Translations under genes and position numbers: made by a program
Notes under the pieces: model-generated
The model's input: the letters and a program-made list of their open reading frames with translations, nothing else
Databases searched by the model: none
Told to the model about the DNA's origin: nothing
From: Desulfocapsaceae bacterium
GTDB lineage: Bacteria; Desulfobacterota; Desulfobulbia; Desulfobulbales; Desulfocapsaceae
Length of the DNA: 34,500 bases
NCBI GenBank assembly: GCA_030653035.1
Contig: JAUSAB010000016.1
Coordinates: forward strand, 1-34,500
Reading direction: 5' to 3'
In this document: one piece after another, positions 1 through 6,541 of the stretch
Numbering within the stretch: the stretch's first letter is position 1
Layout: each line of letters starts with the position of its first letter

Positions 1-365
1 AGCAATCCCCGATGCCGGCTACAAGGTTGCAGCATGGAGTGGCACGGATGATGACAGCTTAACCACTATAAACAACCATATTACCATGGACAGTGATAAA
101 ACCGTTGCTGTCCAGTTTGCAATGATTTCGGTTGTTGAATACAATTTAATCACCAGTGTTACAGGCGGTCATGGTTCCCTTTCACCATCAAGCGGAAACA
201 ATGAAGAGGGAACTGTTGTTGACCTGACAGCAATCCCCGATGCCGGCTACAAGGTTGCAGCATGGAGTGGCACGGATGATGACAGCTTAACCACTATAAA
301 CAACCATATTACCATGGACAGTGATAAAACCGTTGCTGTCCAGTTTGAAATGATTTCGGTTGTTG
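1..365 (+). repeat. 228-bp tandem DNA repeat inside the surface-protein gene
   Basis: Bases 1-137 recur at 229-365 with a single mismatch (base 120 versus 348). The period of 228 bp equals 76 codons, so copy number can change without shifting the frame. Near-identity at DNA level implies recent duplication or gene conversion. More copies probably lie before the window. Confidence 0.9.
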
Positions 366-415
366 TTAAGTTTCCATGGGCTATGTTCCTGCCTGCAATT
401 ATAGGAACTAAATAA
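2..415 (+). CDS. C-terminal part of a repeat protein (InlB B-repeat-like), cut by window start
   Basis: The reading frame is open from base 2, so only the C-terminal 137 residues are visible. They hold nearly two copies of a 76-residue unit whose conserved parts are AIPDAGYKVAAWSGTDDD, NNHITMDSDKTVAVQF and LTAIPDAGY. This pattern (GxVxxWxG then a TxxMxxxxTVxVxF strand) is that of the divergent InlB B-repeat / beta-grasp modules found in secreted or surface proteins of many environmental bacteria. The last 20 residues (ending PAIIGTK) depart from the repeat and look like a terminal tail. No sorting signal is visible. The gene is separate from the Mo/nif genes to the right. Exact function cannot be given; the repeat family is a recognised resemblance, cell-surface location is inference. 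Confidence 0.7.
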   Translation, partial: AIPDAGYKVAAWSGTDDDSLTTINNHITMDSDKTVAVQFAMISVVEYNLITSVTGGHGSLSPSSGNNEEGTVVDLTAIPDAGYKVAAWSGTDDDSLTTINNHITMDSDKTVAVQFEMISVVVKFPWAMFLPAIIGTK

Positions 416-457
416 TATTCATTTGTAGAATACTTGCTCAACAAACTCATCCTATTA

Positions 458-509
458 GCTATTCACGGTGGCATTGTCATTTATTCCCTACACTGCCACC
501 GTGAATAGC
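458..509. terminator. 16-bp perfect inverted repeat downstream of the repeat protein
   Basis: Bases 458-473 (GCTATTCACGGTGGCA) are the exact reverse complement of 494-509, with a 20-base spacer. It lies 43 bases after the stop codon of the surface-protein gene. There is no T-run after the stem, so it is not a classical intrinsic terminator. It could be a bidirectional terminator or the end of a small mobile element. Confidence 0.4.
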
Positions 510-1065
510 CAGTGAACATCTCAATCGCTTGACTGTCGGCTCAAACGAATCACTACTGTACACCGCCAAAATTAAACTCAAGATACCTCCTATAAGTCTG
601 AATAACTTCATCTCATCTAACTGTAAGCTCTCATCCTTATCTTGATCACGGATACCCGGCCACCAGCCGGGTATAACCTCCCTGATTATGATTAACCGCC
701 TGACTACGATGTTATTTCCGAAATCCACCGGTCTTCCCTCGAGCCCTGACCGACACTCAAGGCTCGAATCATTCCGCCCATCACCCGCAGCAACCTGCAA
801 ACAACCAGGAACAAACCTGCCAGGCCACTCTCTTTTCCAGGATGAGGTCCTTGACCAACCAGGAAAATCTTGCCATTTTGTTACCTTTCCTTCGTTTTAG
901 GAGGACATGCGACAAAAAGGTCTGTAACCGGCACCCTCTTTTCTCGCATCAACCTCTCACAAAATTTGTAAAATCAAGCAGTTCCCGTAAAAACACCCTG
1001 TCCAGATCGTCCTGGCATGAAACTTGATATGAGAGAGGTCAGCGGAAAAGAATATTTTTGCAAGG
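510..1065. other. Intergenic stretch with no supported gene
   Basis: Open frames here have no recognisable product or ribosome-binding site. A strong hairpin is present at 652-674 (9-bp stem ATACCCGGC / GCCGGGTAT, 5-base loop). Around 1015-1031 there is a weak sigma-54-like string (TGGCATG-N4-TTGAT) upstream of modE, whose -12 element lacks the conserved C. Nothing else is supported. Confidence 0.5.
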
Positions 1066-1088
1066 CGTTATCCCTTTTTGCAATAACG
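1066..1088. promoter_or_regulatory. Candidate ModE operator upstream of modE
   Basis: CGTTAT at 1066-1071 and ATAACG at 1083-1088 form a perfect 6+6 palindrome with an 11-base spacer, 19 bases before the modE start codon. ModE-type operators in Proteobacteria are CGTTAT/ATAACG palindromes of about this size. The position would suit autoregulation by ModE. The spacer differs slightly from the enteric form as I recall it, so this is a candidate. Confidence 0.6.
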
Positions 1089-1107
1089 TTGATCAGCAGG
1101 ATCTCTT

Positions 1108-1917
1108 ATGACCAGACACAAACAATGCCCACGGGAATCTTCTGACGAGTTGCACGGTTCTCTGGGCTGGCCCGAACTGGAAGGGCCAGCCATTGATCTT
1201 CTGGAAGCGATAGCCCAGCATTGTTCCATCAACCAGGCCGCCAAGGCAGTCGGTCTGAGTTACAAGTCGGCCTGGGAGCACGTGGAGACCCTGAACAACC
1301 TCTCCGCTCAGGATCTTGTGATAAGAATGGTTGGCGGTTCCGGAGGCGGAGGCACAGTCCTTACCGATGCCGGCCGCCAGTTTCTTGATAAGGCCCAGAT
1401 TCTGCGCCGGGAATTCAAGCGATTTATGACGTTCTTTGCCGGAAATCCCCAAGAGGCATTACAGGCACTCAAAACGATGCGGAGATTCGAGATGAAATTG
1501 AGCGCGCGCAACATCTGGGCCGGCCAGGTCACCACGATCAAGGCGGGAGCAATAAACAGCGTCGTTGAGGTGGCCTTGAAAGGCAAAGACTCCATTACCT
1601 CCGTTATTACCAACAACAGTGTGGAGCGGCTTGGACTCCAGCCCTGTACCGAAGTACTCGCCATCGTCAAGGCTTCATCGGTTCTTGTCGGGCGCAATCT
1701 CCACCAAGACCAGCTGTCGGCCGGCAACATCCTGGCCGGCACGGTGGCCAATATTGTTACCGGTGCGGTCAACGATGAGGTGACGATCCTGCTTGCCGGC
1801 GGCATTACCGTTACCGCGATTATTACCAGGGAGGGTGTTCAGCATCTGGAACTGATCCCCGGAGTTGAGGCCTGCGCCATAATCAAGGCGTCGAGCGTTC
1901 TTCTGGCCATTGCCTGA
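1108..1917 (+). CDS. modE: Molybdate-responsive transcriptional regulator ModE
   Basis: This 269-residue protein (family about 260) has the ModE layout: an N-terminal LysR-type winged helix (residues about 20-110; the helix-turn-helix includes SINQAAKAVGLSYKSAWEHV) followed by two TOBE/Mop molybdate-binding modules. The modules begin at about residues 127 and 198, each with an SARN or SAGN start and a KASSV end. Molybdate-loaded ModE dimers bind palindromic operators to repress Mo uptake genes and adjust Mo-enzyme genes. A purine-rich GCAGGA motif precedes the ATG. A ModE-like palindrome lies just upstream. No modABC is in the window. The location some 2 kb beyond the distal end of the nif operon fits a role in matching Mo supply to nitrogenase. 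Confidence 0.93.
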   Translation: MTRHKQCPRESSDELHGSLGWPELEGPAIDLLEAIAQHCSINQAAKAVGLSYKSAWEHVETLNNLSAQDLVIRMVGGSGGGGTVLTDAGRQFLDKAQILRREFKRFMTFFAGNPQEALQALKTMRRFEMKLSARNIWAGQVTTIKAGAINSVVEVALKGKDSITSVITNNSVERLGLQPCTEVLAIVKASSVLVGRNLHQDQLSAGNILAGTVANIVTGAVNDEVTILLAGGITVTAIITREGVQHLELIPGVEACAIIKASSVLLAIA

Positions 1918-1959
1918 AAAATCAACGATTCGCTAACCAACATTCCAAAGGAGAAGAAT

Positions 1960-2286
1960 ATGTTTCATTTCCCTTACATCCTATTTGTCGTATTTATCTT
2001 TATTGGCCTCCAATATCTACTGGAAGTCCGCATAGGCAGCTCCATCTGCATGTATGACGGCGAATCGGGACTCTTGTCTCCGGCCTGCCCGCCCAGGAAA
2101 AGCTCTGCCTGTCAATTTATGGGAATAGCCGTGCCCTTACAGCTTGGAGCTATCGGCCTGCCTCTGCTCGCCTGCGATCTCCTCTCAGGTATTCTGTTGA
2201 TCATGCTGTCTCTATTTTTGTTTTGCCTGTGCAGAAAGAAATTATCGACCCAAAAACGGCAGTTGGAAATAGTGCTTTTGCAATAA
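1960..2286 (+). CDS. Small membrane protein of unknown function in the modE unit
   Basis: A 108-residue protein with a strong ribosome-binding site (AAAGGAG, 8 bases before ATG) 42 bases after modE. Two hydrophobic segments are visible: residues about 2-22 at the N-terminus, and about 45-85 with a long second hydrophobic stretch that could be two helices. Between them is a polar segment with cysteines (SSICMYDGE, SPACPP, SSACQF). The protein ends in a basic tail (CRKKLSTQKRQ). The four or five cysteines facing one side of the membrane could bind metal or form disulfides. I do not recognise a family. Its place between modE and a molybdopterin-type protein suggests a molybdenum- or redox-related job, which is inference. 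Confidence 0.6.
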   Translation: MFHFPYILFVVFIFIGLQYLLEVRIGSSICMYDGESGLLSPACPPRKSSACQFMGIAVPLQLGAIGLPLLACDLLSGILLIMLSLFLFCLCRKKLSTQKRQLEIVLLQ

Positions 2287-2309
2287 CTTCTTGCATGGCC
2301 AGATTTTTT

Positions 2310-2392
2310 CCCTCACCCCGACCCTCTCCCAAAAGGAGAGGGAGCTTTCTCCCTTCTCCCTGAGGGAGGAGGGCTGGGGATGAGGGGGAGAG
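2310..2392. repeat. Dispersed CCCTCACCCC/GGGGATGAGGG inverted-repeat element
   Basis: An imperfect palindrome of pyrimidine- then purine-rich arms (CCCTCACCCCGACCCTCTCC at 2310-2329 against a matching GGGAGGAGGGCTGGGGATGA region around 2364-2383), with a nested hairpin at about 2325-2342. This style of extragenic palindrome is common in Proteobacteria. Related pieces occur at 33765-33797 and 33995-34013. Confidence 0.7.
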
Positions 2393-2493
2393 GTATTTAC
2401 ATTATGAAGCAACTGCCGTTTTTAAGATCAACACAAACAAAATCGTCAGCAAGCAAACCTCTCATTTCTGCCATAAAAGCAAAGGATAACAAC

Positions 2494-2982
2494 ATGAATT
2501 ATCAACAAATATTAAAAACAAACGATCAATCGGAACAGAGCAACAACGGATTTCGTATCTGCGGCAGGGTGAAAACGCCCCTTATCTTCAGCATTGAAAA
2601 ACTCCGGGCCATGGAGGCAGTAGAGGCAGACGACCTGCTCCTGACCTGTGGCAGTGGCGGGCCCAAAGGCCGCATCAATCAATGCCGGGGAGTATTGCTG
2701 GCAGATATCATCCACAGGTCCAACGTCCTGATTACTGATCATAATGACACCAAAAAGATGTTCATTATTGCCTCATCGGATGATGGGTACAAAACGGTTT
2801 TTTCATGGCAGGAGGTCTTTAACACGTCAGTCGGTGACGGCATCATGGTCCTGCTCGAAAAGGATGGCAAACCTCTTTATAACGGCAATGGCCCGGTAGA
2901 CCTTTTCTCGGCCAAGGACTATCTGACCGGACCTCGTTATGTAAAAGAGCTGGCAGATGTTGAAATTATCATGGTGGAGTGA
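2494..2982 (+). CDS. Small molybdopterin-dependent oxidoreductase-like protein
   Basis: From ATG 2494 (AAAGGA about 10 bases upstream) the product is 163 residues. In-frame starts at 2380 and 2404 exist but lie in or just after the palindromic repeat, and the added residues do not look like a signal peptide. The sequence resembles the single Moco-binding domain of the sulfite-oxidase superfamily: IxGRVKTP and a FSIEKLRAM segment, a cysteine in LLLTCGSGG (candidate Mo ligand), NQCRGVLLADII (the WxGVxLxxLL position), SSDDGYKTVFSW, and a C-terminal PRYVKELADVEII. No export signal is visible, so it would be cytoplasmic. Together with modE and the membrane protein it forms a Mo-themed unit. Family assignment is by motif memory, not by a search. 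Confidence 0.6.
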   Translation: MNYQQILKTNDQSEQSNNGFRICGRVKTPLIFSIEKLRAMEAVEADDLLLTCGSGGPKGRINQCRGVLLADIIHRSNVLITDHNDTKKMFIIASSDDGYKTVFSWQEVFNTSVGDGIMVLLEKDGKPLYNGNGPVDLFSAKDYLTGPRYVKELADVEIIMVE

Positions 2983-3018
2983 TTGTAATTTTTTATTGCT
3001 CATCGTTATCTTTGATGG

Positions 3019-3151
3019 TCTCGCAAAAAGTCAAAAAAGCCTGTCATCCTATGCTTGAAAGCGAGAAATCTTTCTTCTTAAGCACTGGGTACTATTAAGA
3101 TTTCTCCCGATGGTCGAAATGACATGGTGACAGTCTGGACTTTTTGCGAGA
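3019..3151. repeat. Dispersed palindromic repeat, family A, copy 1
   Basis: The ends are perfect 14-bp inverted repeats (TCTCGCAAAAAGTC at 3019-3032 and its complement at 3138-3151). The right half carries GATTTCTCCCGATGGTCGAA and GACAGTCTGGACTTTTTGCG. The right half recurs nearly word for word at 4059-4113, so this is a dispersed non-coding element resembling a miniature transposon or REP-type sequence. Confidence 0.8.
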
Positions 3152-3220
3152 TTGTCATTCTTCCCTTTCCAAAAAACAGCGCATGTTGACGGCATGAGTA
3201 CACCATCAACATGCACGCCC

Positions 3221-3463
3221 TTACTCCTTCGGACTGTATGTCCTGATCATGTCGATGCTGGCCCAGTCATAGTAGGTATTGATATTTGTGCCGTCTGCTC
3301 CATCTTCCGATATGCGGACAAACTCCCCCAAAAAGATGACGGCGGAGTCATACATCTTTCCCTCGTTAATCTGCAGGGTAACTCCCTTGCGCAGTTTCCT
3401 CGACAACGTGCCGTGGACCGGCATTGAGGCATATTCAAATATTTTTTCCCAAGTTTCTTTCAT
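3221..3463 (-). CDS. 80-residue hypothetical protein at the distal end of the nif strand
   Basis: A small acidic protein starting MKETWEKIFEYASMPVHG and ending IDMIRTYSPKE. It has a good ribosome-binding site (AAGGAGG, 8 bases before ATG) and starts 44 bases after the GNAT gene, so the two are probably co-transcribed. The pattern of alternating hydrophobics (VTLQI, SAVIFLGEFVRIS) suggests a small beta-barrel-like fold. No cysteine, signal peptide or membrane segment is seen. I do not recognise a family. It may be a passenger of the GNAT gene rather than a nitrogen-fixation gene, because a repeat element separates this pair from the nif genes. Confidence 0.6.
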   Translation of the reverse strand: MKETWEKIFEYASMPVHGTLSRKLRKGVTLQINEGKMYDSAVIFLGEFVRISEDGADGTNINTYYDWASIDMIRTYSPKE

Positions 3464-3507
3464 GCTGCCATCCTCCTTGTGTCCTATGGTTTATCCAGCC
3501 TATCTCA

Positions 3508-3969
3508 TCACTGCAGAAAGGTCCGCAGACAGATGAGTTCCGTCGTATGCCAGCCCAGGCTCCGGTAGAAATCAAGAGCCGGGACATTGTTGCGGTCGGC
3601 CAAAAGTTGCAGGCGCGACACCTTATTCGCTTTGGCCCAGTCGCTGATCGCTGCCATCAGCAGGCGGCCCACCCCACGCCCGCGCCACCGCTCATCGACC
3701 ACCACATCTTCAACCAGCAGGGACAGACCGCCCTCTGCCGTCGAGACCAGCAACTGCCCGCTGCACATGCCGATCACCAGACCTTCAGCCTCGGCCACCA
3801 ACACACGGCCACGCTCGTTTTCAAGCATTAAAGAAAGACCCCGCCGCTGCTTCGGCTCATCAAAGACAAAATCCTCTTCGATAGAAAAAAGCGCTGCCAG
3901 TAAAGAGACCAGGCTGTCAAGGTCAGCAGGTTCTGCGCTTCGCATTCTCACCTTAACGTCATCAGACAT
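3508..3969 (-). CDS. GNAT-family N-acetyltransferase
   Basis: A 153-residue protein with the full GNAT core. It has an N-terminal strand-helix (VRMRSAEPADLDSLVSLL), the central strands (GRVLVAEAEGLVIGMCSG), motif A with the acetyl-CoA pyrophosphate loop RGRGVGRLL (residues about 96-104) after VEDVVVDERW, and motif B (LLADRNNVPALDFYRSLGW). Such enzymes transfer acetyl from acetyl-CoA to an amine; the substrate cannot be read from sequence, although the layout resembles the RimI/small-molecule group. It is followed by the 80-residue gene. It is separated from the nif genes by a hairpin and repeat, so a nitrogen-fixation role is not implied. Confidence 0.88.
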   Translation of the reverse strand: MSDDVKVRMRSAEPADLDSLVSLLAALFSIEEDFVFDEPKQRRGLSLMLENERGRVLVAEAEGLVIGMCSGQLLVSTAEGGLSLLVEDVVVDERWRGRGVGRLLMAAISDWAKANKVSRLQLLADRNNVPALDFYRSLGWHTTELICLRTFLQ

Positions 3970-4027
3970 GGTTTCTCTTCCCGGTGACTGTCAGCTCATG
4001 CAATAAAATTGCATAAACCGGGTTAAT

Positions 4028-4056
4028 CTGGTTCCCATGCGGCGCATGGGAACCAG
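4028..4056. terminator. 13-bp perfect hairpin with 3-base loop
   Basis: CTGGTTCCCATGC at 4028-4040 pairs exactly with 4044-4056, giving a 13-bp stem and a GGC loop. It lies about 60 bases beyond the stop of the last nif-linked gene on the minus strand. There is no clear T-run on either side. It probably acts as the 3' end or an RNA-stabilising structure of the nif transcript. Confidence 0.5.
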
Positions 4057-4058
4057 AA

Positions 4059-4123
4059 AAGATTTCTCCCGATGGTCGAAATGAACTGTGACAGTCTGGA
4101 CCTTTTGCGAGATTGTCACAGTT
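4059..4123. repeat. Dispersed palindromic repeat, family A, copy 2 (partial)
   Basis: The segment from AGATTTCTCCCGATGGTCGA to CCTTTTGCGAGATTGTCA matches the right half of the element at 3019-3151 with few changes. It also forms its own 10-bp inverted repeat (AACTGTGACA at 4084-4093, complement at 4114-4123). The right arm overlaps the last codons and stop of the HEPN-like gene. Confidence 0.75.
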
Positions 4124-4550
4124 GTTGTTCCACCAATGCCTGTAACCGTCCGGCCAGACCCAGCATAACAGGAATTTCCTCCATGGCCGGCCCGGTGATA
4201 TTGAACGTATCGACATCACAGATCTCCTGATATTGATCAAGATTCAAGAGCCCCTCCCGAATGTCTGACATGGCGCCGGGAAAGGCCTCATCCATGGCCT
4301 CGACTAGATCTTTCATGGTGTGGTTGTTAGGCAATTTGCCCTGGCACATCAGGGCGGTCATGACGAACTTTTCAATGGCCATGGCAATAATGTTGTACAG
4401 GATCACGGTGGTGAAGGCCTTTTTGTGCTGCGCATAGGCGGCTGACGCGGTCTTGAGGAAGGCCTTGCCCTCACCCCAGAAATCTTCCCATCCCTGAATG
4501 GGCTGGGCCTTTTTGAGGTCGGATAGAGAAAAGTTGGGAGTCGGTTTCAT
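4116..4550 (-). CDS. HEPN-like protein at the 3' end of the nif operon
   Basis: A 144-residue helical protein. Residues about 48-92 (VILYNIIAMAIEKFVMTALM, then a polar loop with NNHTMKDLVEAMDEAF) follow the HEPN pattern: a long helix with YNIIAxAxEK, a short loop, then H-xx-x-DLV. The Rx4-6H RNase motif is not clear, because the residue before the loop is not arginine, so this would be a non-nuclease HEPN. The start has AAGAGG about 9 bases upstream. It lies 82 bases after the zinc-ribbon gene and is probably the last gene of the nif transcript. Its stop codon overlaps a repeat arm, so the original C-terminus may have been altered. Function is unknown. Confidence 0.6.
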   Translation of the reverse strand: MKPTPNFSLSDLKKAQPIQGWEDFWGEGKAFLKTASAAYAQHKKAFTTVILYNIIAMAIEKFVMTALMCQGKLPNNHTMKDLVEAMDEAFPGAMSDIREGLLNLDQYQEICDVDTFNITGPAMEEIPVMLGLAGRLQALVEQQL

Positions 4551-4632
4551 GGCAATATGCCTCTTTTATTGCTGTTGAAGAAGGCTGAATGATCTGCCAA
4601 CGCTGTTATGTTACCAGGGCATCCCCTGCAAT

Positions 4633-4818
4633 TTATAATTCTTCTGCCTTGCTGAGAGCATAGATGTCTCGCCACCTGGCGCCACAGGTTCCACAAAACA
4701 TGGACACCTGCATCTTGCCAGCCTTCATCTTTTCCGGCGACGCACTGGCCTTGATGGCGGTGGAACCGCATTTGGGGCAGTTTTCTCCATTGGACTCCAG
4801 GTATGATTTGAAGGTCAT
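4633..4818 (-). CDS. 61-residue zinc-ribbon protein
   Basis: The protein carries two CxxC knuckles, CPKC at residues 14-17 and CGTC at 42-45, separated by a basic linker (SPEKMKAGKMQVSM). It ends GARWRDIYALSKAEEL. The arrangement CxxCG...CxxCGxxW is a classic rubredoxin-like or zinc-ribbon fold binding one metal. An AGAGGGA ribosome-binding site lies about 5 bases before ATG 4818. It sits 44 bases after the [2Fe-2S] ferredoxin gene on the same strand, so co-transcription with nifHDK is likely. It could be a small metal-binding accessory protein or an RNA/DNA-binding ribbon. A precise function cannot be assigned. Confidence 0.7.
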   Translation of the reverse strand: MTFKSYLESNGENCPKCGSTAIKASASPEKMKAGKMQVSMFCGTCGARWRDIYALSKAEEL

Positions 4819-4862
4819 CGCTTCCCTCTTTTTTGTTCATCGCGCCTCATTCCGGCAAAAAC

Positions 4863-5168
4863 CTATGAGGCGATCAGATACTCTGCCGCCGGTTCCCCAT
4901 CCTCGATACCATCGAGAATGGCATCAATGGCCTCGGTACTGCTTACCCCTTTAAACCACCAGTTTTCCGGCTGAACCACCATGATCGGGCCGGACTCACA
5001 CTGCTTGAGGCAAGTGGTGGCTGTGACCAGACAGTCAAGACCGCGGTCAAGAATTTCTTCCTCAAGATACTGGAGGAAACCATCGGTCTGCTTGTGGCAG
5101 AGGCCTTTTTTATCGCCCGCCACCCGAAAACTCTGACAGACAAGGATTTGTCGATCTGGAATTGCCAT
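4863..5168 (-). CDS. [2Fe-2S] ferredoxin of the clostridial (thioredoxin-like) type
   Basis: The start at 5168 is chosen because AAGGAG lies 6-7 bases upstream and the product then matches the family length (101 residues). Cysteines are at 11, 24, 46, 53 and 57. Cys11 and Cys24 fall at the positions known as cluster ligands in Clostridium pasteurianum [2Fe-2S] ferredoxin, and Cys53/Cys57 (TTCLKQCESGP) match the second pair with the loop shortened. The thioredoxin-like ferredoxins of this kind occur in nif operons and the clostridial one is known to interact with MoFe protein. The gene is 52 bases after the NifB-paralogue gene. Role: electron carrier or protective partner of nitrogenase (inference). 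Confidence 0.88.
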   Translation of the reverse strand: MAIPDRQILVCQSFRVAGDKKGLCHKQTDGFLQYLEEEILDRGLDCLVTATTCLKQCESGPIMVVQPENWWFKGVSSTEAIDAILDGIEDGEPAAEYLIAS

Positions 5169-5220
5169 TTTTCTCTCCTTTTTCATGTTAATAAAAAAAA
5201 TTTCAAACCGCCGGAGCAGA

Positions 5221-6393
5221 TCATTTTTTACGGCATTTTTTCCCTTTTCCGCCGCCGCCATACAGGACTTCAACCGAACCTTCAATATTGTCCTCGGTAA
5301 GCAGAACACTGATACCATGGCTGCTTAACACCTTTCTGGGACTCTCGCCGGCGCTTGCTGCCAGGAGCACAAAACAATCTTTCAGGGTATCAGCCAGGAT
5401 CTCCCAGCGAGAGGCGCCGGCCCCAGGCTCAGGAAGGGTGCGGGTGCCAAGCAGACAAACAAGTCCATCTTCCCTCGGGCCATAGATCAGCGCCGTTATG
5501 GCATGGCCAAGGTGGAGATCAACCTCCATACCGTTGGAGCTGACCAGTGCCACATTAGGGCGATCAACACTGGGCTTGGGCAGCGTTGAAGCCGCTGAAC
5601 AGCAACTCTTTCCGGAGGGATCAGCCATCCTATCGGCTTGGATCTTCTCAGGGACTGCCAGAATGGTCATATATTTTGCCACCTGGTTACGAATGCTGGT
5701 CATCAGTTCATGACTCGGCCGTTCAAGCATCTCTTCCTCTTCCGTGGTCGGATCAAAGGGCAGCAATGCCATGGATTTCACCCCCAGGGCCGCCATGGTC
5801 CCGGCAATTTGCTCCACGTGCTCGTCATTATACCCCGGATAGATCGTGGTTCTGACCTGCACATCGCATCCGGCCTGCAGAAAGGCCGCGACACTCCTTA
5901 TCTGTTCCTCCAGGAGCACCCCGGCTGCCGTGAATAACGGAATGGTTTTGATACCGGGACGGATCCAGGCATACAATCTCTTCACCACTTCCAGATCAAC
6001 ACCATCCACCAACAGGGTAACATGGCTGACACCGGCCTTGACCAGTCGCTCGACAGACTGCTCGCCTCCCAACCCCAGAGTGATAATCCCCAGATCCATT
6101 GCCGGATATTTCTCCCGCACCAGACGCAATGTATCAAGGGTCGGACCCAGATCAACCAACGGATCACCGGGACCACTTATGTTCACCCCATCAATCTTTT
6201 CACCCTTGTCCAGAAGATCATCGAGCCAGGCCAGCGCCTGTACCGGGATCATCGCCTGGCTGGACTCTTGGGTCGAGGCAAAGCGGATACGGTTATTGGC
6301 ACGCGGCGCCACCGGCAAATTCACCCATCGCCCCTGCGGGGAATGGGGATGGGTAGCGGAACAGGAACACGAGGTTTGAGAAAGAGGTGTCAT
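5221..6393 (-). CDS. NifB paralogue lacking the radical-SAM cysteine motif, with C-terminal NifX-like domain
   Basis: The 390-residue protein aligns over its length with NifB. It has LPVAP at 26-30 where NifB has VAPACNIQCNYC, GVNISGPGDPL at 69-79, VSHVTLLVDGVDLEV, IYPGYNDEH, and a C-terminal NifX-like domain from about residue 285 (DLHLGHA, RWEILADTLKDC, SPRKVLSSHGI, EVLYGG). The three AdoMet-cluster cysteines are gone: after VAP the sequence is RANNRIRFA. The HPC motif near the N-terminus and the CxxCRAD motif before the NifX domain are also missing (residues read QADRMADPSG). It therefore cannot be a normal radical-SAM enzyme. The genuine NifB is encoded separately at 34035-34500. No clear ribosome-binding site precedes ATG 6393. 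A scaffold, cofactor-carrier or regulatory role is possible. Sited directly after nifK. Confidence 0.85.
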   Translation of the reverse strand: MTPLSQTSCSCSATHPHSPQGRWVNLPVAPRANNRIRFASTQESSQAMIPVQALAWLDDLLDKGEKIDGVNISGPGDPLVDLGPTLDTLRLVREKYPAMDLGIITLGLGGEQSVERLVKAGVSHVTLLVDGVDLEVVKRLYAWIRPGIKTIPLFTAAGVLLEEQIRSVAAFLQAGCDVQVRTTIYPGYNDEHVEQIAGTMAALGVKSMALLPFDPTTEEEEMLERPSHELMTSIRNQVAKYMTILAVPEKIQADRMADPSGKSCCSAASTLPKPSVDRPNVALVSSNGMEVDLHLGHAITALIYGPREDGLVCLLGTRTLPEPGAGASRWEILADTLKDCFVLLAASAGESPRKVLSSHGISVLLTEDNIEGSVEVLYGGGGKGKKCRKK

Positions 6394-6437
6394 TTTTATT
6401 CAATGGTTAAGATGATTACAATTCAGAGCCTCTTTAA

Positions 6438-6522
6438 GCCCCCCTTTGGGAAATGGGGATTGAGGGGGATTTCAATTTATCCTGACAAATCCCCCCTGAC
6501 CCCCATTTTCCATGGGGGGAAA
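6438..6522. repeat. Imperfect palindrome of CCCCC/GGGGG arms between nifK and the NifB paralogue
   Basis: The left arm GCCCCCCTTTGGGAAATGGG and the right arm CCCCCATTTTCCATGGGGGG are related inverted sequences around a GGGGGATTTCAATTTATCC centre. Elements of this style are dispersed in many Desulfobacterota and other genomes. In the nif transcript it would fold into a large hairpin separating nifK from the downstream genes, and could reduce or stabilise expression. Confidence 0.7.
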
Positions 6523-6541
6523 ATCAGTTCCCTGTTTTTTC

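Noticed and set aside
477-800. A 107-codon minus-strand frame in the 510-1065 region
   Set aside because: No ribosome-binding site or recognisable domain, and its end falls in the 458-509 inverted repeat. Treated as non-coding.
1015-1031. TGGCATG-N4-TTGAT as a sigma-54 promoter for modE
   Set aside because: The -12 element lacks the GC dinucleotide and modE is not usually RpoN dependent. The ModE palindrome is better supported.
2380-2493. Longer N-terminus of the molybdopterin-type protein
   Set aside because: The extra codons begin within or beside a palindromic repeat, do not form a signal peptide, and the 2494 start has the better ribosome-binding site.
5169-5318. Longer form of the [2Fe-2S] ferredoxin
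   Set aside because: It would overlap the end of the NifB paralogue, and the extra 50 residues do not resemble the family; AAGGAG precedes the 5168 start.
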